Source: Siphonodentalium dalli (Eukaryota > Mollusca > Scaphopoda > Gadilida > Siphonodentaliidae). From it: a stretch of 64,000 nucleotides of DNA. The notes under the pieces were generated by a model. The model was not told the origin of the DNA and did no database searches. It was given only the letters and a program-made list of their open reading frames with translations. This document shows, piece by piece, positions 29,901-41,579 of this stretch. The stretch is taken from NCBI GenBank assembly GCA_032622095.1, contig CP136061.1:90433745-90497744 (forward strand). The letters run 5' to 3'. Numbering within the stretch: the stretch's first letter is position 1; every line of letters starts with the position of its first letter. The translations under genes and the position numbers were made by a program.

Positions 29901-30496
29901 ACAAGAATGGGTATCTAATCTCCCCAGTGAGGACTGTTAGCAAACTTCACAAACCCAGATCATGTTTATAGTCATTAGTTGCCATGTTCCATTGTAGTTG
30001 GTTAAATAGAGCTTATTTAACTACCCAGTCATAGGAAACTCCTTTGATCCTAAATACAGGAAATGGCAAACAATCACATTTGAAAAAGCCAATAAATTTC
30101 AATGGTAGCTCGGGTGAAATTACTGGGAAATTTGAGCCAGTGAGCAGCTACCTGATATCATTGGCAGTGGAGGCATGTGTAGGATACCGTCACCGAATTC
30201 ACCGTGGGAGGTGTCAACTCTTAAAGATGCTCTCTCTCTTCCGGCCACCACTTTCTACATCAAAGTGCAATATTTCTAGGAAACTCATTTTGAAGGCACA
30301 TTAGCACTGCTGTTTCCAAAACAAACACATGATTACAAATATTTCACATAAAAGTGTTTTAAAAGATAAATTATTAAATTTTCAATCAAAATGTAGTAAT
30401 GTTCTAAAAATAGCCACATAAGAAGCTGTCCCGATTCATAGAAAAATGAATTTCCTAGTGACAGAAGCTCCAATTGACTGGTGTCCCTGACACATA

Positions 30497-30650
30497 CAGT
30501 AATGCCCTAAGTAATCGACCCCTTAACCACAGCAGAATTATGGGTAACTTTTCAGGATTTAGTCAGAAATATGGCTTGTTGCCATTCATCGGAAAGCTCT
30601 CCCCGAGTGCTTTCTGATGAATGGCAACAAGCCATATTTTCGACTAAAAA
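30497..30650. mobile_element. P1 hairpin copy 2, right arm truncated
   Basis: Left end CAGTAATGCCCTAAGTAATC intact after TA; the right arm stops after CGACTAAA, losing the last ~60 bp. Confidence 0.8.
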
Positions 30651-30787
30651 TTTGAACCAACACAGTATGTTTTGAGATACCACCTACGGCCTTGCCAAAT
30701 TAATATGTATATATGTATATAATTTTGGGGTTTGAAAGAGTTATGTTCGTTTAAAAGTTCTAAGAAATTTCGTAATTTTTATTCCAG

Positions 30788-30879
30788 GTTCAGCATGAGA
30801 GGATACAGGACATTAATTTTGGGAATCCTTGCTTGAAATGTGGGAATGGTTGCCCTGGGTTACAGATTCACGGATGGAG
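30788..30879 (+). CDS. TES: Testin-like gene, coding exon 2 (start of Cys-rich N-terminal region)
   Basis: ATTCCAG acceptor, then 92 coding bases ending ..GGATGGAG before a GTGAGA donor (phase 2). The peptide HERIQDINFG followed by NPCLKCGNGCPGLQIHGWR matches the conserved testin/LMCD1 start: Gly-x-Pro-Cys-Leu-x-Cys, Cys-Pro-Gly, then an aromatic/His-Trp-Arg that normally continues Lys-x-Cys-x-x-Cys. Testin is a PET/LIM adaptor of focal adhesions and actin structures that binds zyxin, Mena/VASP-type proteins. The PET and three LIM domains must lie in later exons that are not in this window. A sister family member (LMCD1/prickle-like) is the main alternative. Confidence 0.65.
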
Positions 30880-30949
30880 GTGAGAATTTTGTCAAGTTGG
30901 GATATTTGTATGAGATGTTGTAATGGAAATGAGATTTTTTATTTCTGGT

Positions 30950-31110
30950 TAGGTTGTGGATAAGATGAACGCAGTCTGGGCAAGACGACCTTGGCACAGG
31001 TTTGAACCCTTACAAAGGCAAAAAATCGGGACCAATTTTCAAGCTTGATCTGAGTTGAGAGACATCTCAATGTGCCATTCCGATCCAAATTGTACTGTGA
31101 TTTGTGTATA
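30950..31110 (+). mobile_element. tRNA-derived SINE, fullest copy
   Basis: GTGGATAAGATGAACGCAGTC head, B-box-like AGGTTTGAACCC, then the body GGGACCAATTTTCAAGCTTG and AGACATCTCAATGTGCCATT. An A-rich stretch follows about 10 bp later. It lies 70 bp after exon 2 in sense orientation. Confidence 0.6.
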
Positions 31111-31904
31111 AAATTGAAGAAAAAAAACATTAAATTTAGAAGAGATATTTTCATCCTATCAGCCAATTATGGAAATTAAAATTTTTCTCTCAAAATTAAA
31201 TATTTTTTAGTTGGGCACACTTTTGAAAACGTCAGACTGGTTACATTAGGAGCCCGACATGTGTCAGGTCATCCATAAAAAAAATAAAATTCATACTTGA
31301 TCCCCTCACCACCACCCCCACCCCCCCCCTCCGATCCAACGCCTCTGAGCAGAACATATATTTATAAGACTGAGCATAGGTGAATGCCACATGTAACTCT
31401 CATAACAGGAAATGGATTTTACAGAACATTCAGGTAAATAATTTCTATGTGTACCGCCCCTGACGCTCATTCTTTAACTTCCACAGATATGTGTATACCA
31501 GAAAGCTTGTTATAATTGCCTGATAGCTTGAGGCAAATCGCAAGCAGGAAATTCTTTCAGCGCAATGTCAGCTTTTGAAGAGGTTTCCTCAGACTTTATT
31601 GCTGGGATCTATAGAAATGATTTTTTACTGAGTAGCGTTTAACGTGGCCAAGCAATTAGAGGGTAGTCGGGAGACGCTCTTGTTTGATAGTTTGTTGGGT
31701 GAATACGCAGGAAATGCATTGGTTCCTAAGATGCTTAGCACACACTGAAGTCATTGACGGCAGTTGTAGGTCTAAAGCTTTTCTAGAGATACTGCTTCGG
31801 CAGCTGGCTACTTTAAACTTCCTCTTTGGTGGAATAAAAAACAGACAGGCCAACTGTAATGCTGAGTATCTGATTCATCTACATCATGTGTATGTAGCAA
31901 TCTG

Positions 31905-32345
31905 CTAACATAAGGGCTGTCATTCAATTTTACCTGCATCATCTGTATGTAGCTACCGGTATTTACCAACATAAGGGGCCCCATCACTCAGTTATACCTA
32001 TGCTATGGATATGTAACCTTCTTCAAACATAAGGGCCATCACTCAGTTAAACCTACATTTATGTATATGTAACCATCTTCAAACATAAGGGCCATCACCC
32101 AGTTTTACCTGCATCATCTGTATGTACAATGTAGCTATTTACCAACATAAGGGGCCAATCACTCAGTTATACCTACACTACATGTATGTATATGCAACCT
32201 TCTTCAAACATAAGGGCCATCACTCAGTTTAACCTACATGTACATATACATCATGTATATGTAGCAATGATCTGCTAGCATAAGGGGCCATCACTCGGTG
32301 TGGCACCTAGATCATGTGTATTTATTTTATCCCATTTGATAACAT
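31905..32345. repeat. About 65-75 bp tandem array
   Basis: Around six units of AACATAAGGGGCCATCACTC(AG), TT(A/T)ACCTACA..CAT and GTATATGTA. CATAAGGGCCATCACTCAGT is the most stable word. Confidence 0.8.
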
Positions 32346-32346
32346 A

Positions 32347-32536
32347 TTGTAATGCCCTAAGTAATCGACTTCCTTAATCACAGCAGAATTATGGGTAACT
32401 TTTCAAGATTTAGTCGGAAATATGGCTCAGTGAGAGCTTTCCGATGAATGGCAACAAGCCATATTTCCGACTAAATCCTGAAAAGTTACCCATAATTCTG
32501 CTGTGGTTAAGGAGTCGATTACTTAGGGCATTACTG
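32347..32536. mobile_element. P1 hairpin copy 3
   Basis: Both ends present (first bases degraded to TTGTAATGCCC); about 25 bp missing at the tip of the left arm. It sits exactly between two related tandem arrays. Confidence 0.85.
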
Positions 32537-32930
32537 TATGGGGCCCATCACTGTTTCAATGAATCATGTGTATGTATGGCATATGATAACATACTGTATG
32601 GGGCCCCGTCACTGTTTCAATGGATCATGTGTACTAGTATGTATGGCATATGATAACATATGGGGCCCATCACTGTTTCAATGGATCATGTGCATGTATG
32701 GCATATGATAACATGGGCCCCCCCCCCCCCGTCACTGTTTCAATGGATCATGTGTATGTATGGCATATGGTAACATAAGGGGCCATCACTTTGTGTTGCC
32801 CCTATATCATGTGTATTAAATACACATGATATAGGTGCAACACAAAGTATGGGGCCGGTCACTGTTTCAGTAGATCATGTGCATGTATCGGATTACATAT
32901 GGTAACATAAGGTGCCATCGCTCAGCGTGC
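32537..32930. repeat. About 58-bp tandem array
   Basis: Five to six units of GGGGCCC(A/G)TCACTGTTTC, AATGGATCATGTG and ATGGCATATGATAACATA, related to the 31905-32345 array. It contains a C10 run and a short hairpin around 32800-32850 (CTATATCATGTGTATT / AATACACATGATATAG). Confidence 0.8.
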
Positions 32931-33091
32931 GAAGTGTTTGGTGGCCAGGTAAAGGAGTTCATTTTCTTATCGATTGGACAATTTTGAATAATTCTGAGAA
33001 CTTTTTATCAAACATAAATCATGACTTGTTGGCTCACTAGTCAAGAATGACTCCTTGTCTTTTCTCATTGGAATCTTCACATTTAGAACTA

Positions 33092-33369
33092 CAGTAATGC
33101 CCTAAGTAATCGACTCCTTAACCACAGCAGAATTATGGGTAACTTTTCAGGATTTAGTTGGAAATATGGCTTGTTGCCATTCATCGGAAAGCTCTCGGTG
33201 AGAGCTTTCTGATGAATGGCAACAAGCATATTTCCGACTAAATCCTGAAAAGTTACCCACGAGAGCTTTCCGATGAATCATTGGCAACAAGCCATATTTC
33301 CGACTAAATCCTGAAAAGTTACCCATAATTCTGCTGTGGTTAAGGAGTCGATTACTTAGGGCATTACTG
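33092..33369. mobile_element. P1 hairpin copy 4 with a third, duplicated arm
   Basis: Left arm, then right arm as far as GAAAAGTTACCCA, then a second right-arm copy beginning GAGAGCTTTCCGATGAATCA and running to the end. About 278 bp instead of 212. It looks like an arm duplication during replication slippage on a hairpin. Confidence 0.85.
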
Positions 33370-33423
33370 TAAATGTTTGAACTAAAAGTTTTATTAAATG
33401 GACATATGAATGCCGAGTCTGTA

Positions 33424-33563
33424 CAGTAATGCCCTAAATAATCGACTCCTTAGCGACTGAAAGCTTTCCGCTGAATAGCAACAAGCCATATTTCCGACTA
33501 AATCCTGAAATGTTACCCATAATTCTGCTGTGGTTAAGGATTCGATTATTTAGGGAATTACTG
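33424..33563. mobile_element. P1 hairpin copy 5, left arm shortened
   Basis: The left arm keeps only CAGTAATGCCCTAAATAATC plus a few bases, then jumps to GAAAGCTTTCCGCTGAATAG and the full right arm. Confidence 0.8.
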
Positions 33564-33770
33564 TATATTAATAAAATTGTATAATACATATTTATTAGCG
33601 TATCTTGATGCTTGGTATGAATCCGCAATGATACGGCAAAAGCAGGCTCACCTTGGAGTTTATAAGGGAAAATTAATTTTTCTTTTAAAAAATTAGAGAC
33701 AATCAGCTGAGACAATAGTAAGTTTTATGCAGATAATATTGGTGTACTCTGTACCCATACTAGTAAGAGT

Positions 33771-34009
33771 TTGACCCTTCAGGACGAGTGCGAGTGCATT
33801 CTCTTATATATGCGAGACAGACTCGCATATATATGAGAATGCACTGACTTACAAGACCTATTTTGTTTATTGAACTTAATATCTAAACACCTGTATTCTC
33901 ATATATACATGTATGAAAGGATCCATCTGGGAGACTCGCATATATCAGAGAATGCATTTTCACAGGGTTTTCGCAAAGTTTCAGGAAGTTGCAGTCATGA
34001 AAGGGTTTA
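33771..34009. mobile_element. MITE family D, copy 2
   Basis: Degraded ends (TTGACCCTTC left, AAAGGGTTTAG right) around two P2-type hairpins (33789-33845 and 33890-33958), with TTTCGCAAAGTTTCAGGAAG before the right end. Confidence 0.65.
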
Positions 34010-35021
34010 GAACATTGTATTCCTGTCAAGGCATCTGGTACATGGTTTATTTGAGTTTAGATTTGTAATTTTGTATGTTCAGCATCCAAGTTCATGTCAT
34101 GGCACGTGGAGTATTTCAATGTCATTTCTTTTTTGTGACAAAGTTGTTCATGGCACATGGTGATTTGAATTTGGTTTGTTGTTTGTGGGCACTACACTGA
34201 CAGGTGCCCAAATTTCATCTAATAATCAACAGACATGACACTTGAATATCCCCGTACTGGTCACATCGAAATTCAATTAGAAACTTAGTGTGGGTGACAG
34301 TCATTGAGTGCTGAAGTCAGATTTATTGACACGAGACACGTGGGACGAGATCCCACCTGTCAATTTACTGATGCCAGGTTTTTCAAAAAAATTCAGTTTT
34401 TTTATCCATTTAATTTGTAACAATTGTATTCTTTTATGTTTAAATATTGATTTCGACGAACAATTCATGTCAAGGGACAGATAACCAATTCGCGAAAGAT
34501 CACATGTCTTCGATGTTTATTATAATTACGCGGCCACTTCGTCCACTCAGGCCACTTCGTCTGTAAATGGGTCCCCATCGGAAAACAATATTTACATGGG
34601 TTGATTCAGGTTCGTTCTTTTGTCAGCGGGACACATATCTATATAGTGACCGGGTGCATGCAGGACATGTTGGGTGCATTTCAGCATGTGCTGTTAGCCG
34701 AAATCATGTTTATTATCTATGCAGGTCAATTGCCTGCCTGCCAACTTAATACTCATCATGTTCTTGACATCTCAGGGCCACCAGTCGGTCATTGTCCCAT
34801 TCAAATTGTCACCCCCATTCATTGAAAACTGCACTGACATACACTCCCCAGTACAAAGCAGCCTCCAGATGTCATAATTTGAAGATATTTTTGATTTGAG
34901 TTGAAGGCATGATGCATATTTTCACCCAATTTTAATTTTTATTTGGGAATTGAGTTCAGGGACATCAGAACTTCTACTGCGTATCAGTTTGGCAAGTGAT
35001 CTTTGGTCTAATTTTCCCATA
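34010..35021. other. Intronic stretch without recognised feature
   Basis: No repeat family recognised, apart from a GGCACGTGG/GGCACATGG near-duplicate around 34100 and 34155. Confidence 0.4.
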
Positions 35022-35381
35022 TTAACCCTTTACCCAACAGAAGGGCCCTGTGCCAATGCATTCTCTTATATATGCGAGTCGACCATAGGTCGCCTCGCAT
35101 ATATAAGAGAATGCATTGGCTTAACACATTAAAAGTGTTAAAAAAAAGATTTTTTTTAGGCCAATGCATTCTCTTATATATGCGAGGCGACCTATGGTCG
35201 ACTCGCATATATAAGAGAATGCATTGGTACAGGGCATAACTGTAACTATCACAATGTGGTCAAGGAGCCGGTTCCAATGATATCCATATTTGTATGGTTC
35301 TATTGAGACAGACCGAAGATATTTTAGGCTGTTGAAGCTTTATTTGGCCGGTTTTGGCCAGTTTGTTGGGTAAAGGGTTAA
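35022..35381. mobile_element. MITE family B, copy 1, with two P2 hairpins
   Basis: TTAA at both ends; ends TTAACCCTTTACCCAACA and complement. After GGGCCCTGTG come two complete P2 hairpins (35053-35117, 35160-35228) with CGAGTCGACCATAGGTCGCC at the fold. The right part has CACAATGTGGTCAAGGAGCC and GGCCGGTTTTGGCC. Type example of family B. Confidence 0.85.
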
Positions 35382-35558
35382 ACCTTTTCCTTACCAAATG
35401 GATACTCCCACTCAGTTATCTCCCACTCAGTTAGAACTGAATACATTGGAATGGTCAATTGTTCATTTTTGGGAGGGGGTGTTCTGGAAAAATGAGCAGA
35501 CAACAGACAGACAGGCAAAAAGATAATAGAAGTTCAGAAGTATTCATTCACATTGAAC

Positions 35559-35629
35559 GGAAATGTTCTGATAATAAGTTCAATAAACGATCTGTGGTCG
35601 CTTGTTGAACTTATTATCTGAACATTTCC
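35559..35629. repeat. Hairpin GGAAATGTTC..GAACATTTCC
   Basis: Imperfect inverted pair of ~27 bp (GATAATAAGTTCAATA / TGTTGAACTTATTATC) around a 17-bp loop. The same words recur inside the 53998-55116 tandem array. Confidence 0.75.
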
Positions 35630-36353
35630 TGTGGTAATGACTCATCAAAGAGTATTTAGTATAAAAAAGGCTTAATTTGGGCACACTGCAGACCTGCATG
35701 TACTGGGATGTGAGGAAATTTTGAAATATTCTTGCTTCAAGAAACTTTTTTAGCAAGTAATTTTTCTTCTGTTCAAAACTTCAAATGCATAATTTCTGAA
35801 GTTTCACATTTATATTCATATACATGCTGAAGAAGGCATGTATTAATATGTGCAGATTTGGGTACAATTGCGTATTTTGAGCACACCCTTTTCTGGTTTG
35901 AATTTGGGGGAAATTTACTGACTGAAAAATCCCCTTGAAGTTGTGCTCCCCATTGCCCTTGGTCGCTTCTGGCAACCTGTCGAAATTTGAAAGCAAAATA
36001 GGTTTCGTAAAAATTAGCTTGGAACATTTAATGACTTGCTGGTCGTCACACTATACTCCTTATTACCATTGGCGCAAAAAAACATACAAAACTGATGATA
36101 CTTTATACCGGGCAGGTGTTAGCTTAATGAATACCTGGATAAGACCCTCACATAGTGGCAGCCAGCTAATAAGCATACTTCCAACTCTGACAGGGTATTG
36201 TTGGGCTAATCTCAAAGGTCAAAATCTGACATTACTGACACTCAATGAGAGATAAGTCTGTCTTATAAAAATTTGGTATAGCATTTTCCAAGCAAACAAT
36301 GCTTAGAATGGAATTATTTTCTACAGGTGCTCAGAATTAATCTGTCCTTATTA

Positions 36354-36803
36354 GCAAACCTGCAAATAGTGTGTCTGTCATCTGCAGAATGAGGTCCCCA
36401 GAAGGTGAATTTAGTGATGCTATCCTGCATAGTGTGCTAGCATCACCAATTTCATCCTCTGGAGACCTCATTCTGGTTAGGCTTCATCTTCTGGGAAATA
36501 TCTATAGTCTCAAATTAACATTGTGTTTAGTTATGTTTTCCCTTCTGTGAAGTTTCTATGTCCCCCAATTTGCAGAAGATAAAATGCATAATCGAGGTGC
36601 CCAATGGTTGAACATAACCAAATTCAACTGGAGAACTTCAATCTGATCCTAGGTCTACCATAGCAGTTGAAGGCCCTAAGCAGAATGAGGTTCCCAGAGG
36701 GTGAATTTGGTGATGCTAGCCCATTATGCGGGATAGCATCACTAAATTCACCCTCTGTGGACCTCATTCTGCAAATGACAGACACCCTATTTCAAGGCTT
36801 GCT
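36354..36803. mobile_element. Hairpin MITE P3, copy 1 (paired form)
   Basis: Two hairpins, 36385-36475 and 36683-36772, each with arms CAGAATGAGGT(C)CC(C)AGAGGGTGAATTTAGTGATGC split here into CAGAATGAGGTCCC and GGTGAATTTAGTGATGC. Outer ends are TAGTGTGTCTGTCATCTGC and its approximate complement ATGACAGACACCCTATTTC. Between the hairpins is a smaller pair around TGCATAATCGAGGTGCCC. Type example of P3. Confidence 0.8.
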
Positions 36804-36915
36804 TATTAGTATTATTAACGGTGGTTGTTCTTGTAAATATCTCGTGAAATTTTTTACGTTTCTTGACTGCTACTTGCTGTGTCATTGAAATTCTTCTGTT
36901 TGTTTTTGGTTTGGA

Positions 36916-37285
36916 TTAACCCTTTACCCAACAGAAGGGCCCTGTGCCAATGCATTCTCTTATATATGCGAGTCGACCATAGGTCGCCTCGCATATATAA
37001 GAGAATGCATTGGCTTAACACATTAAAAATTATAAAATTGTTAAAGAATGTAAGAAAAAATGGTAAAAAAAGATTTTTTTAGGCCAATGCATTCTCTTAT
37101 ATATGCGAGTCGACCATAGAGAATGCATTGGCACAGGGCATAACTGTAACTATCACAATGTGGTCAAGGAGCCGGTTCCAATGATATCCATATTTGTATG
37201 GTTCTATTGAGACAGACCGAATATATTTTAGGCTGTTGAAGCTTTATTTGGCCGGTTTTGGCCGGTTTGTTGGGTAAAGGGTTAA
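36916..37285. mobile_element. MITE family B, copy 2
   Basis: Same ends and order as 35022-35381. The second P2 hairpin has lost most of its right arm (jump from GTCGACCATAG to AGAATGCATTGGC). Confidence 0.85.
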
Positions 37286-37363
37286 TATATTGTTCACCAA
37301 TAGTTAGAATATTGGAGATGAGATGGCATCTTATTCATCAATCCAGGCCTCCAAATATTGTAC

Positions 37364-37760
37364 CTGACATTTGCAGAATGAGGTCACCAGAGGGTGAATT
37401 TAGTGACTTACCCTGCACATCGGGCTAGCATCACCAAGTTAACCCTCTGGGGACCTCATTCTGTATGGCCTCATCTGCTATGGGAGACCTAAACTTAGAT
37501 TTAAGTTCCCAGATGGTAAAGGTGGTGATGTGCACCCATTGGGCACCTCGATTATGCACTGTGCTGTCTGCCAATTTCGGGTTATAGGGAAACTATATAT
37601 ATATATAAACTAAAAAAGAAAAAGTAATTTTCTAAAGAAAGTAAAAAAAACCTGTTAATTTGAAAATAAAGATACCATACTATCCAGAGAAGATGAGTCC
37701 TAAGAAGAATGAGGTCCCAGGAGGTGAACTTAATGATGCTAGCCCGCCGGAAGTTTTAGT
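37364..37760. mobile_element. P3 MITE, copy 2, right side decayed
   Basis: A full first hairpin at 37375-37465. The second is reduced to its left arm (37703-37743). Confidence 0.7.
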
Positions 37761-37931
37761 CGAGAATGTTTGTTCTTATCTTCAATTACAAAATTTGGTT
37801 AAGTTTGTGTTATGAGAAATACACTGTATTACTGTCGCATTCTTGGGAGGTATGGTAGAAACCAATGCAACAAGGCAAAAACAGCGAGTTAAGCTAAAAT
37901 TTCAGCCATTATTCATTCTTATAGACCTATA

Positions 37932-38144
37932 CAGTAATGCCGTAATTAATCGACTTCTTAACCACAGCAGAATTATGGGTAACTTTTCAGGATTTAGTCG
38001 GAAATATGGCTTGTTGCCATTCATCGGAAAGCTCTCGGCGAGAGCTTTCCAATGAATCGCAACAAGCCATATTTCCGACCATATCCTGAAAAGTTACCCA
38101 TAATTCTGCTGTGGTTAAGACGTCGATTAATTAGGGCATTACTG
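37932..38144. mobile_element. P1 hairpin copy 6
   Basis: Full length with TA on both sides; tip GAAAGCTCTCGGCGAGAGCTTTC is a perfect fold. Confidence 0.9.
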
Positions 38145-38569
38145 TAGATAGATTTGAAATTTAGAACAATGCATCTTCAACATGTCCACACGATTCAACG
38201 AATGCTACAAAGGTTGTTTCGCAAATCATCGGATCCCTTTATCGAATCGAGTTGTCAGCCTGATTTGCGAATCAATTTGAATTTTGAAGCTTCGCAGGGC
38301 TCAATGTTTTATATGTACTACCGTTACACTGATTTCATCTTTTCATTTCTGGCTCTATCTCACAACTACTCAATATTTCCAACATTCTTTTCACCCACTG
38401 ATAACATGATATATTTGACTGATTTCTGTAAACTCTAAGCAGTTTAGATGCATTCCTGGTGCATTACCAATTTCATGAGCCACTCCAGAATAACGTTTTC
38501 TGTTTGAGGTGTTTCCAATTTTCAGGTTATAACACTTAACTGAACTGAATCGGCTGTAAAATACTTTCT

Positions 38570-38720
38570 ATGAAACAAACTACACAGTCATTATATTAAA
38601 GGCTAATAATACCTAGAAAACGTTAAAATTTGAAAGATGGATTGTTTATATGAATTTAAGTTTAGAACAGGTGTGACATTGGCACGATTCCATTTTACAA
38701 AGCCAAACAGAAATGTACAT
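38570..38720. repeat. Dispersed repeat K, copy 1
   Basis: ACAGGTGTGACATTGGCACG followed by ATTCCATT recurs exactly at 40143-40170, with diverged similarity for about 100 bp upstream (ATTAAA.., GATT(G/A)TTTATAT, AATTTAAGTTTA). Confidence 0.6.
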
Positions 38721-38813
38721 CAAAACAGAAGTTTGCATGATTTGCTCTAGATGAGGCCACATTTAAAAATATATTGGTTTCCTATGATTATACCCAAAAT
38801 TTCGAGAATGAGT

Positions 38814-38960
38814 ACACTAATGCCCTAAATAATCAACTCCTTGACCACAGCAGAATTATGGGTAATTTTTCAGGATTTAGTCGGAAATATGGCTTGTTGC
38901 CATTCATCGGAAAGCTCTCAGTTAGAGTGGTTAAGGAGTCAATTATTTAGGGCATTACTG
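38814..38960. mobile_element. P1 hairpin copy 7, right arm mostly lost
   Basis: Full left arm to GAAAGCTCTCAG, then a jump to TGGTTAAGGAGTCAATTATT and the right end. Confidence 0.85.
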
Positions 38961-39716
38961 TAGGTAAGTACTGTACTGCCCTAAAGCCACATGGTCTAAA
39001 ATAATTAGGGTAGCCAAGGTAGGGAATTTTTTTTATTTTTTTATTTTGAATTCCATTAGATCATTGACAATTTAACCTAGAAAGCTTCACAATTCAGATA
39101 AAATTGAATAGTTCAAAACGAAATATTGTTATCTTGAATTAGTCAGAGCACTAGACTAATAAAACTTCTAAACGTTTTTGTAGGAGAGGTTTGAAAATGG
39201 GTTAGATACCTTTCGATATCCTTCCCACTGAACAAAAACAAAAATTATCAGTGCCTAAAGTCCAATAAAAAGTTTTGGGTAGGCACCTTTTTCTAGGGTA
39301 GGTAGGGAAACCCTAAACACAGGTAATTTTTTTTTTGGCCTTAGTAAATGACTCATCAAATTGGGGTGGCACCCCCCCCCCAGTTAAACCACATTTCAGT
39401 TAGACTTTAAACACGGTCTAATTTAAACCACAAGATAACCAGAGGATTGTGTGGTTAAAACGCATGCAATCATCAACTGGTATGAAACAGTAACTTCCAG
39501 TACAATTGTGGCTCCAGCAAATTAATATATGTCATATAAAAATGAAATGGTTAGCAGTTCAATAGCTACAGTGTATCCGCAGTCAAGGGATATAATCAGG
39601 GTTCATTTACCACATTTAATCGCGGTGTGACGGCAGTCACAGGACTGTTAATAGTGGTGCGCTTATGGTTTTGACCACAGTTAGAAACCCATAATAACCA
39701 GTTACTGGTTCAATTA

Positions 39717-39929
39717 CAGTAATGCTCTAATTAATCGACCTCTTAACCACAGCAGAATTATGGGTAACTTTTCAGGATTTAGTCGGAAATATGGCTTGTT
39801 GCCATTCATCGGAAAGCTCTCAGCGAGAGCTTTGCTATGAATGGCAACAAGCCATATTTCCGACTAAATCCTGAAAAGTTACCCATAATTCTTCTTTGGT
39901 TAAGAGGTCGATTACTTAGGGCATTACTG
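39717..39929. mobile_element. P1 hairpin copy 8
   Basis: Full length; a TGCTATGAATGG change in the right arm makes a small mismatch near the tip. Confidence 0.9.
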
Positions 39930-40059
39930 TACTTAGGACAGTACAGTAAAGTAAAAAAAAAAATCTGTTTATTCTGTGGCTCAAGTGTACCACGCATAAC
40001 ATGATCAATGAACTGAAATAAATGGTGGAAAAATAAATTTCTATTTCAATATAATACTC

Positions 40060-40200
40060 ATTAAATTAAAATCTAATTCCTTGGCCCTTGGGAACATTAA
40101 ATATTGAATAATAGATTATTTATATTTATTTAAGTTTATAGACAGGTGTGACATTGGCACGATTCCATTCAACAAAGCGTAACAGAATTGTGGGATCATT
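40060..40200. repeat. Dispersed repeat K, copy 2
   Basis: Counterpart of 38570-38720. Confidence 0.55.
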
Positions 40201-41090
40201 TCCCCAGGTGAGACGTCCTGGCTGCGTGCTTTCTAATATTCCGTGCCTTATCGGTTGATTACGCCTCGCTAATATATCGCAGGTAATCATATTATCACCC
40301 ACAAATCACACAGCTGCCGATTTTCTCGCATTGATTCTTTTCGGACCACATGAAGTCGTAACTGTAGAATTGAGTGGCCGGGTACTGTGAGTCCGACTGA
40401 TCTTATTCAAATAGTTCCTTTTAATGCGAAACGTTTGCTGGGTAGGTCGATATAATTGTATATGTTTTGTGCGTGTTATTGGCTGTGTGACCAACCCATT
40501 GTCCAACAAATCAACACCATTGTTTGCTTAAGACCTATTTGTTTGGATGTTTTGAGTTCAAAAGGTTGTTCGATTACATGTGCACCGGTCACTTCCCCAT
40601 CCAATCAATGGGGAGCAGTATTGAGGATTATCACGTAGCTTAGAGTGCGTACAAAAGCTGTTCAAGATATTGGAAAGAAGTGAAGGGTACTTATTGTGGG
40701 AAGAGCCACCTATAACTGCTATCTTAAATCTATTTAACTTTGATATAAATCTGTTTTGGTTGTGTTCCCCAAGGGCTTAGTTTTCAAAAGAAGATATTGG
40801 ATCACAGTGTATAATGCTGTCAACGTACCTGTCACCTCTACTTGAGTGACTTTGCCTGGTAGACACACAGATGGTAGCAATCTTGTTTCGAAGGACTACT
40901 GTTAGCCATAGAAACAGATCCTTTATTGAAAGAGAAATCTTAAAATATTCTTCAAAATCCGTTATCTGTTGTTAAAATAATAATTAAAAAAAATGTATAA
41001 TCTTGAAAAAACATAGGAACACTTTGGGTCCAAGCACAAAAAAATACATTTGAAGCGTTTTGTTCATTTTTGGTTCTCAGATGTGTATTA
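40201..41090. other. Intronic stretch without recognised feature
   Basis: No repeat, exon or RNA gene recognised. Confidence 0.4.
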
Positions 41091-41489
41091 TTAACCCTTT
41101 ACCCAACAAACCGGCCAAAACCGGCCAAATAAAGCTTCAACAGCCTAAAATATCTTGGGTCTGTCTCAATAAAACCATACAAATATGGATATCATTGGAA
41201 CCGGCTCATTGACCACATTGTGATAGTTACAGTTAGCCCTGTGCCAATGCATTCTCTTATATATGCGAGTCGACCATAGGTCGCCTCGCATATATAAGAG
41301 AATGCATTGGCCTAAAAAAATTCTTTTTTTAACACTTTTTACCATTTTTTCTTACATTCTTTAACAATTTTATAATGTTTAATGTGTTAAGCCAATGCAT
41401 TCTCTTATATATGCGAGGCGACCTATGGTCGACTCGCATATATAAGAGAATGCATTGGCACAGGGCCATTCTGTTGGGTAAAGGGTTAA
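41091..41489. mobile_element. MITE family B, copy 3, reversed
   Basis: TTAA at both ends; order reversed relative to copies 1 and 2 (GGCCAAAACCGGCCAAAT first). Two complete P2 hairpins at 41243-41312 and 41392-41460. Confidence 0.85.
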
Positions 41490-41579
41490 TGGTTGAAGGA
41501 ATTGTGGCAGTGGTTGTGATTACTAAAAAACACACCACTCAGAGCTGCCATCTCTTAGTATACCCCCCATAATAAAATT

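Larger units (their letters stand above)
26541..30787 (+). other. Testin-like gene, intron 1
   Basis: GT..AG intron of about 4.2 kb. It holds ACATGTACATGT microsatellites (26810, 28655), a TTAA MITE (27910-28500), repeat H, a C-run near 29000, family D MITE and a P1 hairpin only about 140 bp before exon 2. Confidence 0.5.

Noticed and set aside
34950-35208. Repeated short frames such as MRVDHRSPRIYKRMHW found at many places
   Set aside because: They are translations of the P2 hairpin, which is why they recur at 36.9, 41.4, 47.5, 51.3 and 54.6 kb.
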